A stretch of DNA of 64,000 nucleotides, taken from positions 1 to 64,000 of the forward strand of contig JAJRSF010000048.1 in NCBI GenBank assembly GCA_024278935.1, in the 5' to 3' direction. Origin of the DNA: Candidatus Zixiibacteriota bacterium (lineage in GTDB: Bacteria; Zixibacteria; MSB-5A5; GN15; FEB-12). Shown here piece by piece: positions 17,968 to 27,322 of the stretch; within the stretch, counting starts at the first letter, position 1; each line of letters begins with the position of its first letter. The notes under the pieces are model-generated. The model was given only the letters and a program-made list of their open reading frames with translations. It ran no database searches and was not told the DNA's origin. The translations under genes were made by a program, and so were the position numbers.

Positions 17968-20900
17968 TTAAACTGATGTGTTAGCTAATTGTCTGGCTAT
18001 GCACTCTCTGAGTAAATTCGGCATGATTGGTTTACTGATATAATCATCCATCCCAGCATCGAGACATTTTTTACGGTCACCATCGAGGGCGTTTGCGGTC
18101 ATCGCAATTATAGGGGTATGATACCCCGAAATATTTTGAAGTTCTTTAATCTTGGCAGTCGCTTCAAAACCACCCATGACAGGCATTTGTACATCCATAA
18201 ATATTAAATCAAAATTGAATGCTTTTATGTATTCAACTGCGATTTTTCCATTTTCTGCAGTCTCAACAGTTAAGCCTTCTTTTTCTAAAAGCTTTTTGGC
18301 TAAAATCATATTTACTTTATTATCTTCAACAAGAAGAACGTTATGATTGATCTCATCTAACTTGAAAGTTTCTTTTTCTGGGATTATAGCTACTTCATCG
18401 GGAAGGAGGTTTTTTTCTGATAACATTACCGGGATTGTGAAATGGAAAGTAGTCCCCGGTCCACCGATATCAGATTCGTTGGAAGGACTTTCAATCCAAA
18501 TTTCTCCACCCATTGCTTCAATAAGTTGTTTTGAAATAGTCGTACCAAGTCCGGTGCCACCGTGGGTTCTGGTTGTAGAACCGTCTGCTTGTGTAAAACT
18601 TTCAAATATTTTCTCAATTTTATCTTCAGGGATTCCCATACCTGTATCTGCAATGCTAAAGTGGAAACGAATCGGCTCAATATCAGTTTCGAGTTCTACA
18701 TGCATAGTAATCTGTCCGACATCGGTAAATTTAATTGCATTGCCTAAGATATTTATCAGAATTTGTCTGATTCTTGTTGGATCGCCTAAGAAATATTTTG
18801 GAATCAGTTGGTTTATATCTTTACTAAGTTTTAAACCTTTATCAAGCAGAGCAAACGAAAATGTTCTGGTGGCACTTGCGATAGTTTCAAAAAGATCGAA
18901 TTCGATTTCCTCCAAGGTGAGATGTCCTGCTTCAATTTTAGAGAAATCTAAAATGTCATTGATGATTTTTAAAAGGTTAACGGAAGATTCACTTACTATT
19001 TCCAGATATTCTTTTTGTTCTGCTTCAAGCTCTGTGTCTAAAACCAGATCGGTCATACCGATTATTGCATTCATCGGTGTGCGGATTTCATGACTCATGT
19101 TTGCTAAGAAGTCAGACTTAGCAATATTGGCTTCTTCTGCTTTTTCACGTGATGCTTCTAGCTCATTTATTAAAGATACGAGTTGTTCATTGTTCTGCTC
19201 GAGGAATTCTTTGGCGATTTCGATTTCTTGATTTTTTTCTTCAAGAATAACTTGTTGATTATTGATTGCTTCCTGAGATTTTGATTGAGTAATAATCGAA
19301 GATAAAATTCCTGAAACAGTCGTTAGAAAATTTATCTCTTTTTCGTTTTTTTTATGTCCATGGGCAAGATAAAGATTTAAGACACCTATGACTTCGTTCT
19401 CCCATAAGAGGGGAGTGGTGTAGTGACCGTGTTCAGTAATACCCTCATAAGTTATCTCATGATCTTTAGATAAACAACTGGAGAATTGAATTTCTTTTTT
19501 TTGTGCAGCCATACCGCAATGACATTTACCAAATGGCACTCGTGCACATTTTGTTAAAAGAGGTTTAGATAAACCTTTTTCTATCGTCAGTACAAGAGTG
19601 TCGGTGAATGGGTCACTTAAGAAAATAGAACCGACCGGGGAAAGTTTTAGAAATGGGGTTTTGATTATACAATCAAATGCCTTTGTTAATTGTTCTTTTA
19701 AACTACTTCCATCAAAACCAATTTTGAGTAATTCGTTTAAAGTATGCTGTTCGTCGATTCTTTGTTTAATATCTTGTTCAAGTAATTTACGTTCTGTAAT
19801 GTCAGCATGAGTTCCAGCCATAAGTAATGGTTTATTCGTCTCATCCCATTGTACGACTTTGCCTTTATCATGCACCCATACCCAATGACCGCCTTTGTGT
19901 TTCATCCTATATTCAATTTCAAAATGAACCGTTTGACCAGAGATATGGTTATGGAAAGTTTTTTTAATTTCTTCTATATCATCAGGGTGACAATACTCAA
20001 TCCATTTGTCAATATCTGAAGGTTGTAAGTCCTCGATAGTACACCCGATTATTTCTGCCCATCGTTCATTTATAATTGTATGTCCTGATTCTATTTCCAT
20101 ATTCCAGGTACCAACATTTGTACCTTCAATAATCATATTGAGATGTTTTTTATTCTCAAGCAAACCTTCTTCAGATTTAGTCGCCGCGATAACATGGGAG
20201 GCATGCTTGGATATATTTCTCAGGAAAGTATCGGTTTCTTCTTTGATGATGTCTTGCGAGAACAGAGCAAATACACCTATACATAACCCATGGTTGTCCC
20301 TTAATTTATAACCGGAAAAAGAAACCAGTCCTAATTCTTTTGCCCATTCTTTATTGTGCACTTTAGGATCGTTAATAACATCGTTCGTTAAAAACCTATT
20401 TTCATCAGCAGATGCAATTTGACCAATTTTGTAACATCCGAATGGAATTCGTCTATGTACTTCACCATCTATGTGTGTATATCTTCCTGAACTGGCAACA
20501 AGATGTAAACATTTTTCTCTATTGTTGCAAACATGCGGACCTTGAGTAACCTTTGCATGGATACAATTATTTTCGCACTGATCTCCTGGATTGATAAGCC
20601 AGATTCGTGCGAAGTCAGCGCCAACTATGTCAATAACAGCATCAGTTATCCAGTTCATCTTTTCAGAAAGAGCTCCCGGTTGTAGTGATTGATCATACAG
20701 TTTATTTAATTTAAGATTCCGTTCATCTAATAATTTCCTATCGGTTATGTCGGTTCTAATAGAGATATATTCTTTTGGTTTGTCATTATCTCCTAACACA
20801 GGTACGATAGTTGTCTCAACCCAATAGACTGTACCGTTCTTTTTTCTGTTACATACTTCGCCGAACCAAACTTTTCCTGATGAAATCGTATTATATAAAT

Positions 20901-22218
20901 CTTTGAAAAAATCTTTAGAGTGATAGCCTGAATTAATCATTCTATGATTTTTATCTAAAAGTTCTTGTCTACTAAACCCGGAAGTTTCAGAGAATTTATC
21001 ATTGGCGTACATGATATTCCCTTTGAGGTCGGTTATGCTGACTAGGGAGTGAGAGTCAAGAGCAAATTTTTGAGTTTCCAGTTCAATATTTGATTGAGCA
21101 AGTTCAATCTCGAATTCTTTTCTCTTTTTAACCATCGTATTAAAATGAGATGCTAATGCAGCAAATTCATCATGAGAATTAATTTCTAATACTCTGTCCA
21201 ATTTGCCCAAGGCAACTTCTTGAGTAATTTCAGTTAGCGATTTGAGCGGAGCTGTAATAGATCGTGTAATGAGAATGATACCTAATAACGAAACAAAGAA
21301 TGCAGAACCAAACAATAAATAAGAAATCAATTTTTCACGGTCAGCCATTTTTTCAATTGTAAGCAATCTTTGGTTGATGTTATAAAATTCATTTTGCGAT
21401 ATTTCATAAATGAAATCTACGGTAGCAGAAAATTTATTAAAAAGTTGGCTCCGATTTGAGTCTGTAGTTGTGAGTTCTAAGTTGTATATATACTCAATAT
21501 AAGTTTGTCGTGAAGATAGCAACTCTTTGTTAGTCGATTGGTCTGTAAGAGCTATTCTTGATTTGGATGATACAATTAATGCCGGCGATGATAAGGTAAC
21601 ATCAACAGATTCAAAAAGTTTTGTTAAACTCTTTTGTTGCATTAAAGGTTCCTGTTGGTTTGATTTATTTCGAACAGACATTAATGCTCTCAGTTTACCT
21701 GCCGCTTCTTTTGCTGATTGAATGAGAACAAGGGTTAAAAATCTTTTTCCTATTCCTTTTGTTGTCGCAGATTGACCGATAATTCCTGTCGCATAAATAA
21801 GTTTTTCAACAATGCTCGTGTATTGATTAAAAGACTGGAAATCTTCTTTATGTCGTACATGTTTTCTTATTTCTATTATTTGATTTAAAGCTAAATTGAT
21901 GTTATTTTTATCAGTAAAATTTAGCGATGAAAGTTGAATAGCTTCGTAATTGTTTTTTACAACTGAATCTACTTTTGCATGTTGTGTTTGAATTTCATGT
22001 AACTTTTCAATATTATCATAATAGAGAAGTGTGAGACCTCGTTCAATTTGTATTTCATGAATTAAATCAGAAATTGCCTGCAAGGCATTTAAGTTTGAAC
22101 GCATAAATTTCGTTTTTGCCCCAAGCTCATATTCTTTATTAATATGAACTATTGACTGTATTAAAAATATTGAAAGTGGGATTAAAGCTAAAGCTATAAT
22201 TTTATTTCGGACTCTCAT
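17968..22218 (-). CDS. Large hybrid sensor histidine kinase
   Basis: About 1416 aa from the ATG at 22218, chosen because AGAGG lies just upstream; a TTG 27 bases earlier is less likely. In order: a membrane helix, an extracytoplasmic region with IHEIQIERGLTLLYYDN like nitrate/nitrite-sensing NIT domains, a second helix near residue 310, HAMP, PAS, a Cys/His-rich GAF (CENNCIHAKV, HVCNNREKCLH, PFGCYKIG), PAS, a second GAF with GKCHCGMAAQ, a coiled coil, HisKA (SHEIRTPMNAIIG), HATPase (GTGLGTTISKQL) and a receiver (DLIFMDVQMPVMGG). No output domain follows, so it acts by phosphorelay. It converges on pilT and diverges from accC. Confidence 0.92.
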   Translation of the reverse strand: MRVRNKIIALALIPLSIFLIQSIVHINKEYELGAKTKFMRSNLNALQAISDLIHEIQIERGLTLLYYDNIEKLHEIQTQHAKVDSVVKNNYEAIQLSSLNFTDKNNINLALNQIIEIRKHVRHKEDFQSFNQYTSIVEKLIYATGIIGQSATTKGIGKRFLTLVLIQSAKEAAGKLRALMSVRNKSNQQEPLMQQKSLTKLFESVDVTLSSPALIVSSKSRIALTDQSTNKELLSSRQTYIEYIYNLELTTTDSNRSQLFNKFSATVDFIYEISQNEFYNINQRLLTIEKMADREKLISYLLFGSAFFVSLLGIILITRSITAPLKSLTEITQEVALGKLDRVLEINSHDEFAALASHFNTMVKKRKEFEIELAQSNIELETQKFALDSHSLVSITDLKGNIMYANDKFSETSGFSRQELLDKNHRMINSGYHSKDFFKDLYNTISSGKVWFGEVCNRKKNGTVYWVETTIVPVLGDNDKPKEYISIRTDITDRKLLDERNLKLNKLYDQSLQPGALSEKMNWITDAVIDIVGADFARIWLINPGDQCENNCIHAKVTQGPHVCNNREKCLHLVASSGRYTHIDGEVHRRIPFGCYKIGQIASADENRFLTNDVINDPKVHNKEWAKELGLVSFSGYKLRDNHGLCIGVFALFSQDIIKEETDTFLRNISKHASHVIAATKSEEGLLENKKHLNMIIEGTNVGTWNMEIESGHTIINERWAEIIGCTIEDLQPSDIDKWIEYCHPDDIEEIKKTFHNHISGQTVHFEIEYRMKHKGGHWVWVHDKGKVVQWDETNKPLLMAGTHADITERKLLEQDIKQRIDEQHTLNELLKIGFDGSSLKEQLTKAFDCIIKTPFLKLSPVGSIFLSDPFTDTLVLTIEKGLSKPLLTKCARVPFGKCHCGMAAQKKEIQFSSCLSKDHEITYEGITEHGHYTTPLLWENEVIGVLNLYLAHGHKKNEKEINFLTTVSGILSSIITQSKSQEAINNQQVILEEKNQEIEIAKEFLEQNNEQLVSLINELEASREKAEEANIAKSDFLANMSHEIRTPMNAIIGMTDLVLDTELEAEQKEYLEIVSESSVNLLKIINDILDFSKIEAGHLTLEEIEFDLFETIASATRTFSFALLDKGLKLSKDINQLIPKYFLGDPTRIRQILINILGNAIKFTDVGQITMHVELETDIEPIRFHFSIADTGMGIPEDKIEKIFESFTQADGSTTRTHGGTGLGTTISKQLIEAMGGEIWIESPSNESDIGGPGTTFHFTIPVMLSEKNLLPDEVAIIPEKETFKLDEINHNVLLVEDNKVNMILAKKLLEKEGLTVETAENGKIAVEYIKAFNFDLIFMDVQMPVMGGFEATAKIKELQNISGYHTPIIAMTANALDGDRKKCLDAGMDDYISKPIMPNLLRECIARQLANTSV

Positions 22219-22534
22219 GAAACCTCTAAATTCTATGATTGGCAACTACTTTTAATTATCGTCATAGTGCCTGAATTTTTTACTTGATTCATGTAGAAAT
22301 CCGACGGCTGTGAATGCTAAGTTTGAGCATTTACCTTACGAATTAAGCTTTATCTATGCCGTTGAATATGTTGCGTAGGCTAATTGACTTAGCTTCAATA
22401 GGTTAGCTCGACTGTAAGTCTGGTGGTAAATATGAAAAAGTGTCCATATTTTGTTGTGGAAAACCGTTCTTTTCCATATATTCCGAGCTTAATTGAATAA
22501 TAAGATTTTTGTGTAAAATAATAAAGGATTGCCC

Positions 22535-23893
22535 TTGTTTACAAAAGTTTTGATAGCCAACCGTGGTGAGATTGCTCTGAGAATTATTAGAGCATGTAAA
22601 GAATTAGGAATTAAAACTGTTGCAGTTTATTCGGAAGCTGACCGTGATGCTTTGCATGTACGATTCGCCGATGAAGATGTTTGTATCGGACCTGCATCAC
22701 CAACAGAATCATATCTTGATATGCAGCGGATAATTGCAGCTGCCGAAGTAACCAACGCCGATGCTATTCATCCCGGATACGGATTTTTAGCAGAGAATGC
22801 CGATTTTGCTGAAGTTTGCGAATCGTGTGGTATTACATTTATTGGGCCAACACCAACACAGATTCGTCAACTTGGTGATAAAGTAAACGCCAAAGAACTT
22901 ATGGAAAAAGCCGGGGTACCATGTACGCCAGGTTCCGAAGGAGTTGTGCCTACTTTTGAAGATGCTATCGGGATTGCCGAAGAAATCGGATACCCTGTTA
23001 TTCTCAAAGCTGTCTCTGGTGGCGGTGGGAAAGGGATGCGTGTTTGTAACGATGTCTCAGAACTTGAGCGAGGATTTCATCTTTGCACAACCGAAGCTGC
23101 CAATTCGTTTAACAACCCTGATTTATATTTAGAAAAATTTATCATCGGACCACACCATGTTGAAATTCAAATTATTGGTGACAACCATGGGAACTATTTC
23201 CATTTTGGAGAACGTGATTGTTCTATCCAACGGAGACATCAAAAATTGATAGAAGAAACACCATCACCGCTTATGACCGATGACTTACGGGAACGTATGG
23301 GTGAAGCTGCTATTCGTGGTGCCAAGATGGTCGGGTATCAAGGTGTTGGAACTATTGAATTTTTAGTCAATGAAAAACGTGAATTTTATTTTATGGAAAT
23401 GAACACACGTATACAGGTCGAACATCCTGTTACCGAGGAAGCCTTTGAAGTAGATTTAATCAACGATCAAATTCGTGTTGCAGCAGGCGAGAAGCTTACA
23501 TACAAACAGGAAGACCTTGTGCATAAATGGGCTGTGATTGAATGTCGTATCAACGCCGAAGATGTCGAAAAAGATTTCCGTCCTACGCCAGGGAAACTTA
23601 CCGGTCTGCATGTACCGGGCGGTATGGGTGTGCGAGTTGATAAAGCTGTCTACACCGGTTATTCGATTCCGCAATATTATGATTCGATGATTGCAAAACT
23701 GATTGTCAAAGCACCTACCCGTGAACTTGCAATGCTAAAAATGAGAAATGCTCTCAAAGAATTTATTATTGAAGGTGTGCCGACAACGATTCCATTTCAT
23801 GAAGAAATTTTTGAACATCCTGCTTTTATAAAAGGGGAATATGATATTGCATTTGTGGAAACCCGTTTTAAGCAAAAAGATAATTTGAAATAA
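22535..23893 (+). CDS. accC: Acetyl-CoA carboxylase, biotin carboxylase subunit
   Basis: An ATP-dependent carboxylase of biotin on AccB. I choose the TTG at 22535 (about 452 aa). AAGGA lies 7-8 bases upstream, and the protein then begins [17 protein letters not shown] like other AccC proteins. A TTG at 22529 would add two residues. ATP-grasp motifs are [15 protein letters not shown] (about 155-170) and [30 protein letters not shown] carries catalytic residues. It ends 47 bp before gcvH and is likely co-transcribed with the glycine cleavage genes. Confidence 0.95.
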   Translation: MFTKVLIANRGEIALRIIRACKELGIKTVAVYSEADRDALHVRFADEDVCIGPASPTESYLDMQRIIAAAEVTNADAIHPGYGFLAENADFAEVCESCGITFIGPTPTQIRQLGDKVNAKELMEKAGVPCTPGSEGVVPTFEDAIGIAEEIGYPVILKAVSGGGGKGMRVCNDVSELERGFHLCTTEAANSFNNPDLYLEKFIIGPHHVEIQIIGDNHGNYFHFGERDCSIQRRHQKLIEETPSPLMTDDLRERMGEAAIRGAKMVGYQGVGTIEFLVNEKREFYFMEMNTRIQVEHPVTEEAFEVDLINDQIRVAAGEKLTYKQEDLVHKWAVIECRINAEDVEKDFRPTPGKLTGLHVPGGMGVRVDKAVYTGYSIPQYYDSMIAKLIVKAPTRELAMLKMRNALKEFIIEGVPTTIPFHEEIFEHPAFIKGEYDIAFVETRFKQKDNLK

Positions 23894-23940
23894 GATAATA
23901 AAAAACGTATAAATATTATAAATTAAGTATTGAGGAATAT

Positions 23941-24318
23941 ATGAATATACCATCAGAATTAAAATACACCAAAGAACATGAATGGGTTCGTGTCGAAGGT
24001 AAGGTCGCAACTATTGGTGTTACTGATTATGCACAGGCAGAACTTACAGACATTACATTTTTTGAACTTCCGGAAATTGGTCGTAATGTGAAACAAATGG
24101 AAGAAATTGGCGTTATAGAAACATCAAAGGCAGTTTCTGAAATCTACTCACCTTTGAGCGGAAAAATTGTTGAAATAAATTCAGCACTTGATGACACGCC
24201 CGATACGTTGAACTCTGATCCGTATGGTGGCGGATGGTTAGTGAAAATTGAAATTTCTGATGACGCCGAAGTGGGCCAATTGTTGTCTGCCGATGCGTAC
24301 AAAGAACTGACAGAATAA
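23941..24318 (+). CDS. gcvH: Glycine cleavage system H protein
   Basis: A 125-aa lipoyl carrier that shuttles the aminomethyl group between P and T proteins. It starts MNIPSELKYTKEHEWVRVEG, and the lipoylated Lys is in IGVIETSKAVSEIYSP near residue 63. It ends with the usual GGWLVKIEIS and LLSADAYKEL. ATG follows TTGAGGAATAT. gcvPA begins 22 bp later. gcvT and a dihydrolipoamide dehydrogenase are not in the window. Confidence 0.96.
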   Translation: MNIPSELKYTKEHEWVRVEGKVATIGVTDYAQAELTDITFFELPEIGRNVKQMEEIGVIETSKAVSEIYSPLSGKIVEINSALDDTPDTLNSDPYGGGWLVKIEISDDAEVGQLLSADAYKELTE

Positions 24319-24340
24319 TTTTTTAAGGTAACTAAAAAGA

Positions 24341-25696
24341 ATGTCTTATATCTCACATACCGGTGATGACCGGAAAAAAATGCTCGATAAAATCGGCATG
24401 AAATCAATGGAAGAACTTTTTGATCCTATTCCAAAAGAACTCAGGTTGCAAAACCGTTTAAATATTCCGGTTCTTTCTGAAATGGAACTCTTAAACGAAC
24501 TAGAACAAATTTCAAATCTAAATGCAACCGAACTTGCCTGTTTTGCGGGTGGTGGAGTATACGATCATTTTATTCCGGCAGCTTGAGAATCTGTCTTAAG
24601 CCGTCCAGAATTTATGACCGCATATACGCCATATCAGGCTGAAGTTGCTCAAGGAACTTTACAAGTTATTTACGAATTCCAATCGCACATCTGTCGCATA
24701 ACAGGGTTAGAAGCTGCCAATGCATCGATGTACGACGGTGCCTCTGCCGCTGCGGAAGCATTGATACTTTCGATCTCTGTGACCAAGCGAAAAAAAGTGG
24801 TTGTCTCTGAAACAGTCTCGCCGATGTGGCGTGAAGTTATCAGTACCTACCTTTCCGGTAGGGATGTTGAGTTGGTTTTTGTTCCATTAAAAGATGGTAA
24901 CAGCGACTTTGAAAAAATTGCAGATGTTGTTGATGAAAATACTGCAGCACTTTTGATTTCTCAACCGAACTTTTTTGGGTTCTTAGAAGATGTCGATCAA
25001 GCTGTAGAACTAATTCATAAAGTTGGCGGGAAATTAGTAGTCGGTGTTGATCCGGTTGCTCAAGCTCTGTTGAAAACTCCTGCTGAATTTGGTGCCGACA
25101 TTGTTGTTGGCGAAGGGCAACCTTTTGGAGTTCCAATTTCGTTTGGTGGTCCTTTGGTTGGATTCTTTGCTGTTAAAAAAGAACTTATCCGTTTTATGCC
25201 GGGTAGAATTGTCAGTCGCACAAAAGACGTTGATGACAAAGAAGGTTTTGTACTAACACTGCAAACTCGCGAACAACATATCAGAAGAGAAAAAGCAACA
25301 TCGAATATTTGTACCAACCAAGCACTCTGTGCAACGGCTGTGACAATCTATCTTTCATTGCTTGGCAAAGAAGGATTCAAACAAGTTGCATTGTTGTCTG
25401 CTGAAAAAGCGCAGGAAGCATATAAAAAAATTATCGCACTTGATGGTTTTGATGCGTATTTTGATAAACCGTTTGTGCGGGAGTTTGCAATCAAAACTCC
25501 GATTCCTGCCAAACAAGTTATTACAGAACTTGCCAAAAATAATCTCCTAGCCGGTATTGATGCCGGGAGATGGTTTGTCGGCTTTGATAATTGCCTGATT
25601 ATTGCCTGCACCGAAAAAAGAACTTCAAAGGAAATTGATCGGTTAACTGAAAGTTTAAAGGAACTGTCCAAAAGTGGAATACTGTCCAGCCTGTAA
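24341..25696 (+). CDS. gcvPA: Glycine decarboxylase subunit 1, read through an in-frame UGA
   Basis: The full frame is 451 codons if the TGA at 24584-24586 (codon 82) is read, a normal length for GcvPA. Before it stands FAGGGVYDHFIPAA, and after it ESVLSRPEF then TAYTPYQAE, exactly the GcvPA order. In Thermus GcvPA, as I remember it, the UGA position is a small hydrophobic residue (Val), between IPxx and the RxEF block. If UGA ended translation, the enzyme would be split, and the next Met (24614) has no ribosome site. Downstream, NASMYDGASAAAEA and VVGEGQPFGVPISFGGP are intact. It overlaps the next gene by 23 bp. Selenocysteine, another suppression, or a true lesion remain possible. Confidence 0.8.
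24600..24621 (+). promoter_or_regulatory. Weak SECIS-like hairpin downstream of the gcvPA UGA
   Basis: GC and GTC at 24600-24605 pair with GAC and GC at 24616-24621 around one C/C mismatch. The 10-nt loop begins 19 bases after the UGA, the right distance for a bacterial SECIS. The first loop bases are CA, not G, unless A24607 pairs with T24615. I consider it only suggestive. Confidence 0.3.
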
Positions 25697-26018
25697 ATCT
25701 GAGATTCAACCGAATACCGATAGTTGTGCTATTTGCAACCATGCCTTTGACACCAATATCAAAAGCGAATGGATAAAAATAGGTTCTATCCAAGATAATA
25801 TTTCCGCAGGCTATGCCAAGGAAACTTTGGAATCATCAAAAATTCCTGTTGTGATAATTTCTAACTCCGGCATGTTCGGAGCGGCAGGTTTGTCGCTTAA
25901 TCCATTTCATGGTGAAGCACAAGGATTGTTTGATGTTTCCGTCCCCGAAGAATACGCTAAAGAAGCGACCGAGGTTCTCAATATGATTCTAGGCGATAGC
26001 TGGACAAAGAAGGATTAA
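25674..26018 (+). CDS. Zinc-ribbon protein with DUF2007-like domain (copy 1)
   Basis: A 114-aa protein. An N-terminal zinc ribbon (YCPACKSEI then DSCAICNHAF; four Cys) is followed by a domain with WIKIGSIQDNISAGYAKETLESSKIPVVI and a C-terminal VPEEYAKEATEVL, the pattern of DUF2007 (a small putative signal-transducing domain). It starts inside the 3' end of gcvPA (23-bp overlap) and precedes a paralogue by 6 bp. Placement inside the gcv operon suggests co-expression with glycine cleavage. The role is unknown. Confidence 0.75.
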   Translation: MEYCPACKSEIQPNTDSCAICNHAFDTNIKSEWIKIGSIQDNISAGYAKETLESSKIPVVIISNSGMFGAAGLSLNPFHGEAQGLFDVSVPEEYAKEATEVLNMILGDSWTKKD

Positions 26019-26024
26019 AAATAT

Positions 26025-26405
26025 ATGTACTGCCCACAATGTAAAATACGATTTGAAACCAAAGACTTTAACTGCCCGGATTGTCGCACGTTACTCGTAC
26101 TGAACTTAAACGGTCATTCATCGGCGGTAGAGCCAGACAATAGTTGGGTTGTTATCGCAGGTGTTGATGATGACTTAAATAAAGAACTTGCCAAAGGTGC
26201 GATTGACTCCGGCAATATTCCATCTTTGGTTATAAATACTGAGAATGAAAAAGATAAAGAGCTATTGGCTACTTTGATTAATAATAATTCTGATTTTGAA
26301 CTTGAAAGAAATATTATCATGGTTCCCAATGAATATAGAGTAGAAGCTTTGCATCTTCTCAAAGGTCTCTTTGGTGTAGAAATCGAAATTGAAATAAAAA
26401 GTTAA
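26025..26405 (+). CDS. Zinc-ribbon protein with DUF2007-like domain (copy 2)
   Basis: A 126-aa paralogue of the preceding gene: MYCPQCKIRF and NCPDCRTLL form the zinc ribbon, then WVVIAGVDDDLNKELAKGAIDSGNIPSLVI and VPNEYRVEALHLLKGL. The two differ enough to be an old tandem duplication. Start ATG is 6 bp after the upstream stop. Function is unknown. It may sense or bind a small ligand or metal in connection with the neighbouring thioredoxin-like gene. Confidence 0.75.
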   Translation: MYCPQCKIRFETKDFNCPDCRTLLVLNLNGHSSAVEPDNSWVVIAGVDDDLNKELAKGAIDSGNIPSLVINTENEKDKELLATLINNNSDFELERNIIMVPNEYRVEALHLLKGLFGVEIEIEIKS

Positions 26406-26438
26406 AGTTCGTTCATAAAATAATGAAAAGGAGCAACG

Positions 26439-27311
26439 ATGAAGAAAAAGATTCTCATGTTCATGATAGCAATAATTGCTGTCATAGCTGTCTCTTGTGA
26501 CAAACAAGCTGAAAAAGTTGTCGCAGAAAATGGAGATTATTATTTTGCAACATTTGCTGACGCCAAATTAAAAGCAGATGAATATGACAGAGGTATGGTA
26601 CTTGATTTTTACACCGATTGGTGATCATGGTGTAAAAAATTCGACACGGTCGTGTTGATTGACTCAAGTATGGAAAACTATTTCTCCTATGAAATGATTT
26701 TTGTGAAAGCACATGCAGAAGCTGCTGATTCTCTCACTGCTAAAAAATATAAAGTAAGTGGATTCCCGACTTTTGTTGTGACTGACAGCAAAGGAAATGA
26801 AATTGATAGAATCGTCGGTTATTTACCTGCGGAAGAATTTATTCAAACTGTTAAAGATTATAAAAATGGTATCGGTACCTTAGATGATCTACTCTCAAAA
26901 GTAGAAGCATCACCTGATAGAGAAATGTATTTTGATATTGCCGATAAATATAAATATCGTGGCGCTCCTGAAGATGCTACCAAGTGGTTTGAAAAAGTTA
27001 TCGCCGATGGTGAACCTACTGATTCACTTTCCGGTGAAGCAAGTTTCTCCCTAGCCGATATGATTTTACGTAAAAAAGAATATGACGCAGCAATTGAAGC
27101 CTTTACGGCAATCAAAAATAATTTTAAAGGGACTCAATTTGATGAAACAGCATCGATTTATATCCCTTATACCATAATGAAAAAAGGTGATACTACAAAC
27201 GCTATTGCAGGATTTGAACTATTTATTAAAGAGTTTCCTAAATCTGAAGATGTAGAGTATGCTACCAAAAAAATCAGCGAACTGAAAGGTGAAACTGTAG
27301 AAGGTAAGTAG
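26439..27311 (+). CDS. Thioredoxin-fold lipoprotein with a probable selenocysteine (UxxC), TPR-like C-terminus
   Basis: The frame is 290 codons if the TGA at 26622-26624 (codon 62) is read. It has a lipobox AVSC with Cys20, so it is likely anchored on the periplasmic side. MVLDFYTDW then UGA then SWCKKFD is a thioredoxin active site in which UGA replaces the first Cys of CxxC. The resolving Cys is residue 65. The cis-Pro region VSGFPTFVVTD and IDRIVGYLPAEEF complete the fold. Residues about 160-285 look like TPR helices (AIEAFTAIKNNF, AIAGFELFIKEFP). ATG follows AAAAGGAGCAACG. A hairpin with the SECIS shape follows the UGA. A stop here would leave a useless 61-aa stub. Confidence 0.85.
26641..26658 (+). 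promoter_or_regulatory. Candidate bacterial SECIS element
   Basis: TCGACAC at 26641-26647 pairs with GTGTTGA at 26652-26658 (7 bp, one G-U), closing a GGTC tetraloop at 26648-26651. The loop starts 23 bases after the UGA. Bacterial SECIS elements have a short stem, a loop with G (often GU) at its start and a loop distance of roughly 16-37 bases. The GGUC loop resembles the known fdhF loop of E. coli. Confidence 0.7.
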
Positions 27312-27322
27312 TAAATTAGAAA

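Noticed and set aside
18347-19093. A 248-codon open frame antisense to the histidine kinase
   Set aside because: It lies wholly inside the kinase gene, whose HisKA and ATPase motifs are clear. The antisense product has no family pattern and no ribosome site.
22246-22534. tRNA or riboswitch upstream of accC
   Set aside because: I found no cloverleaf with a T-loop GTTCGA motif and no known riboswitch core in this gap.
24614-25696. A separate gene starting at ATG 24614 (glycine decarboxylase half)
   Set aside because: It lacks a ribosome site, its first residues (TAYTPYQAE) are an internal GcvPA motif, and it is in frame with the upstream part.
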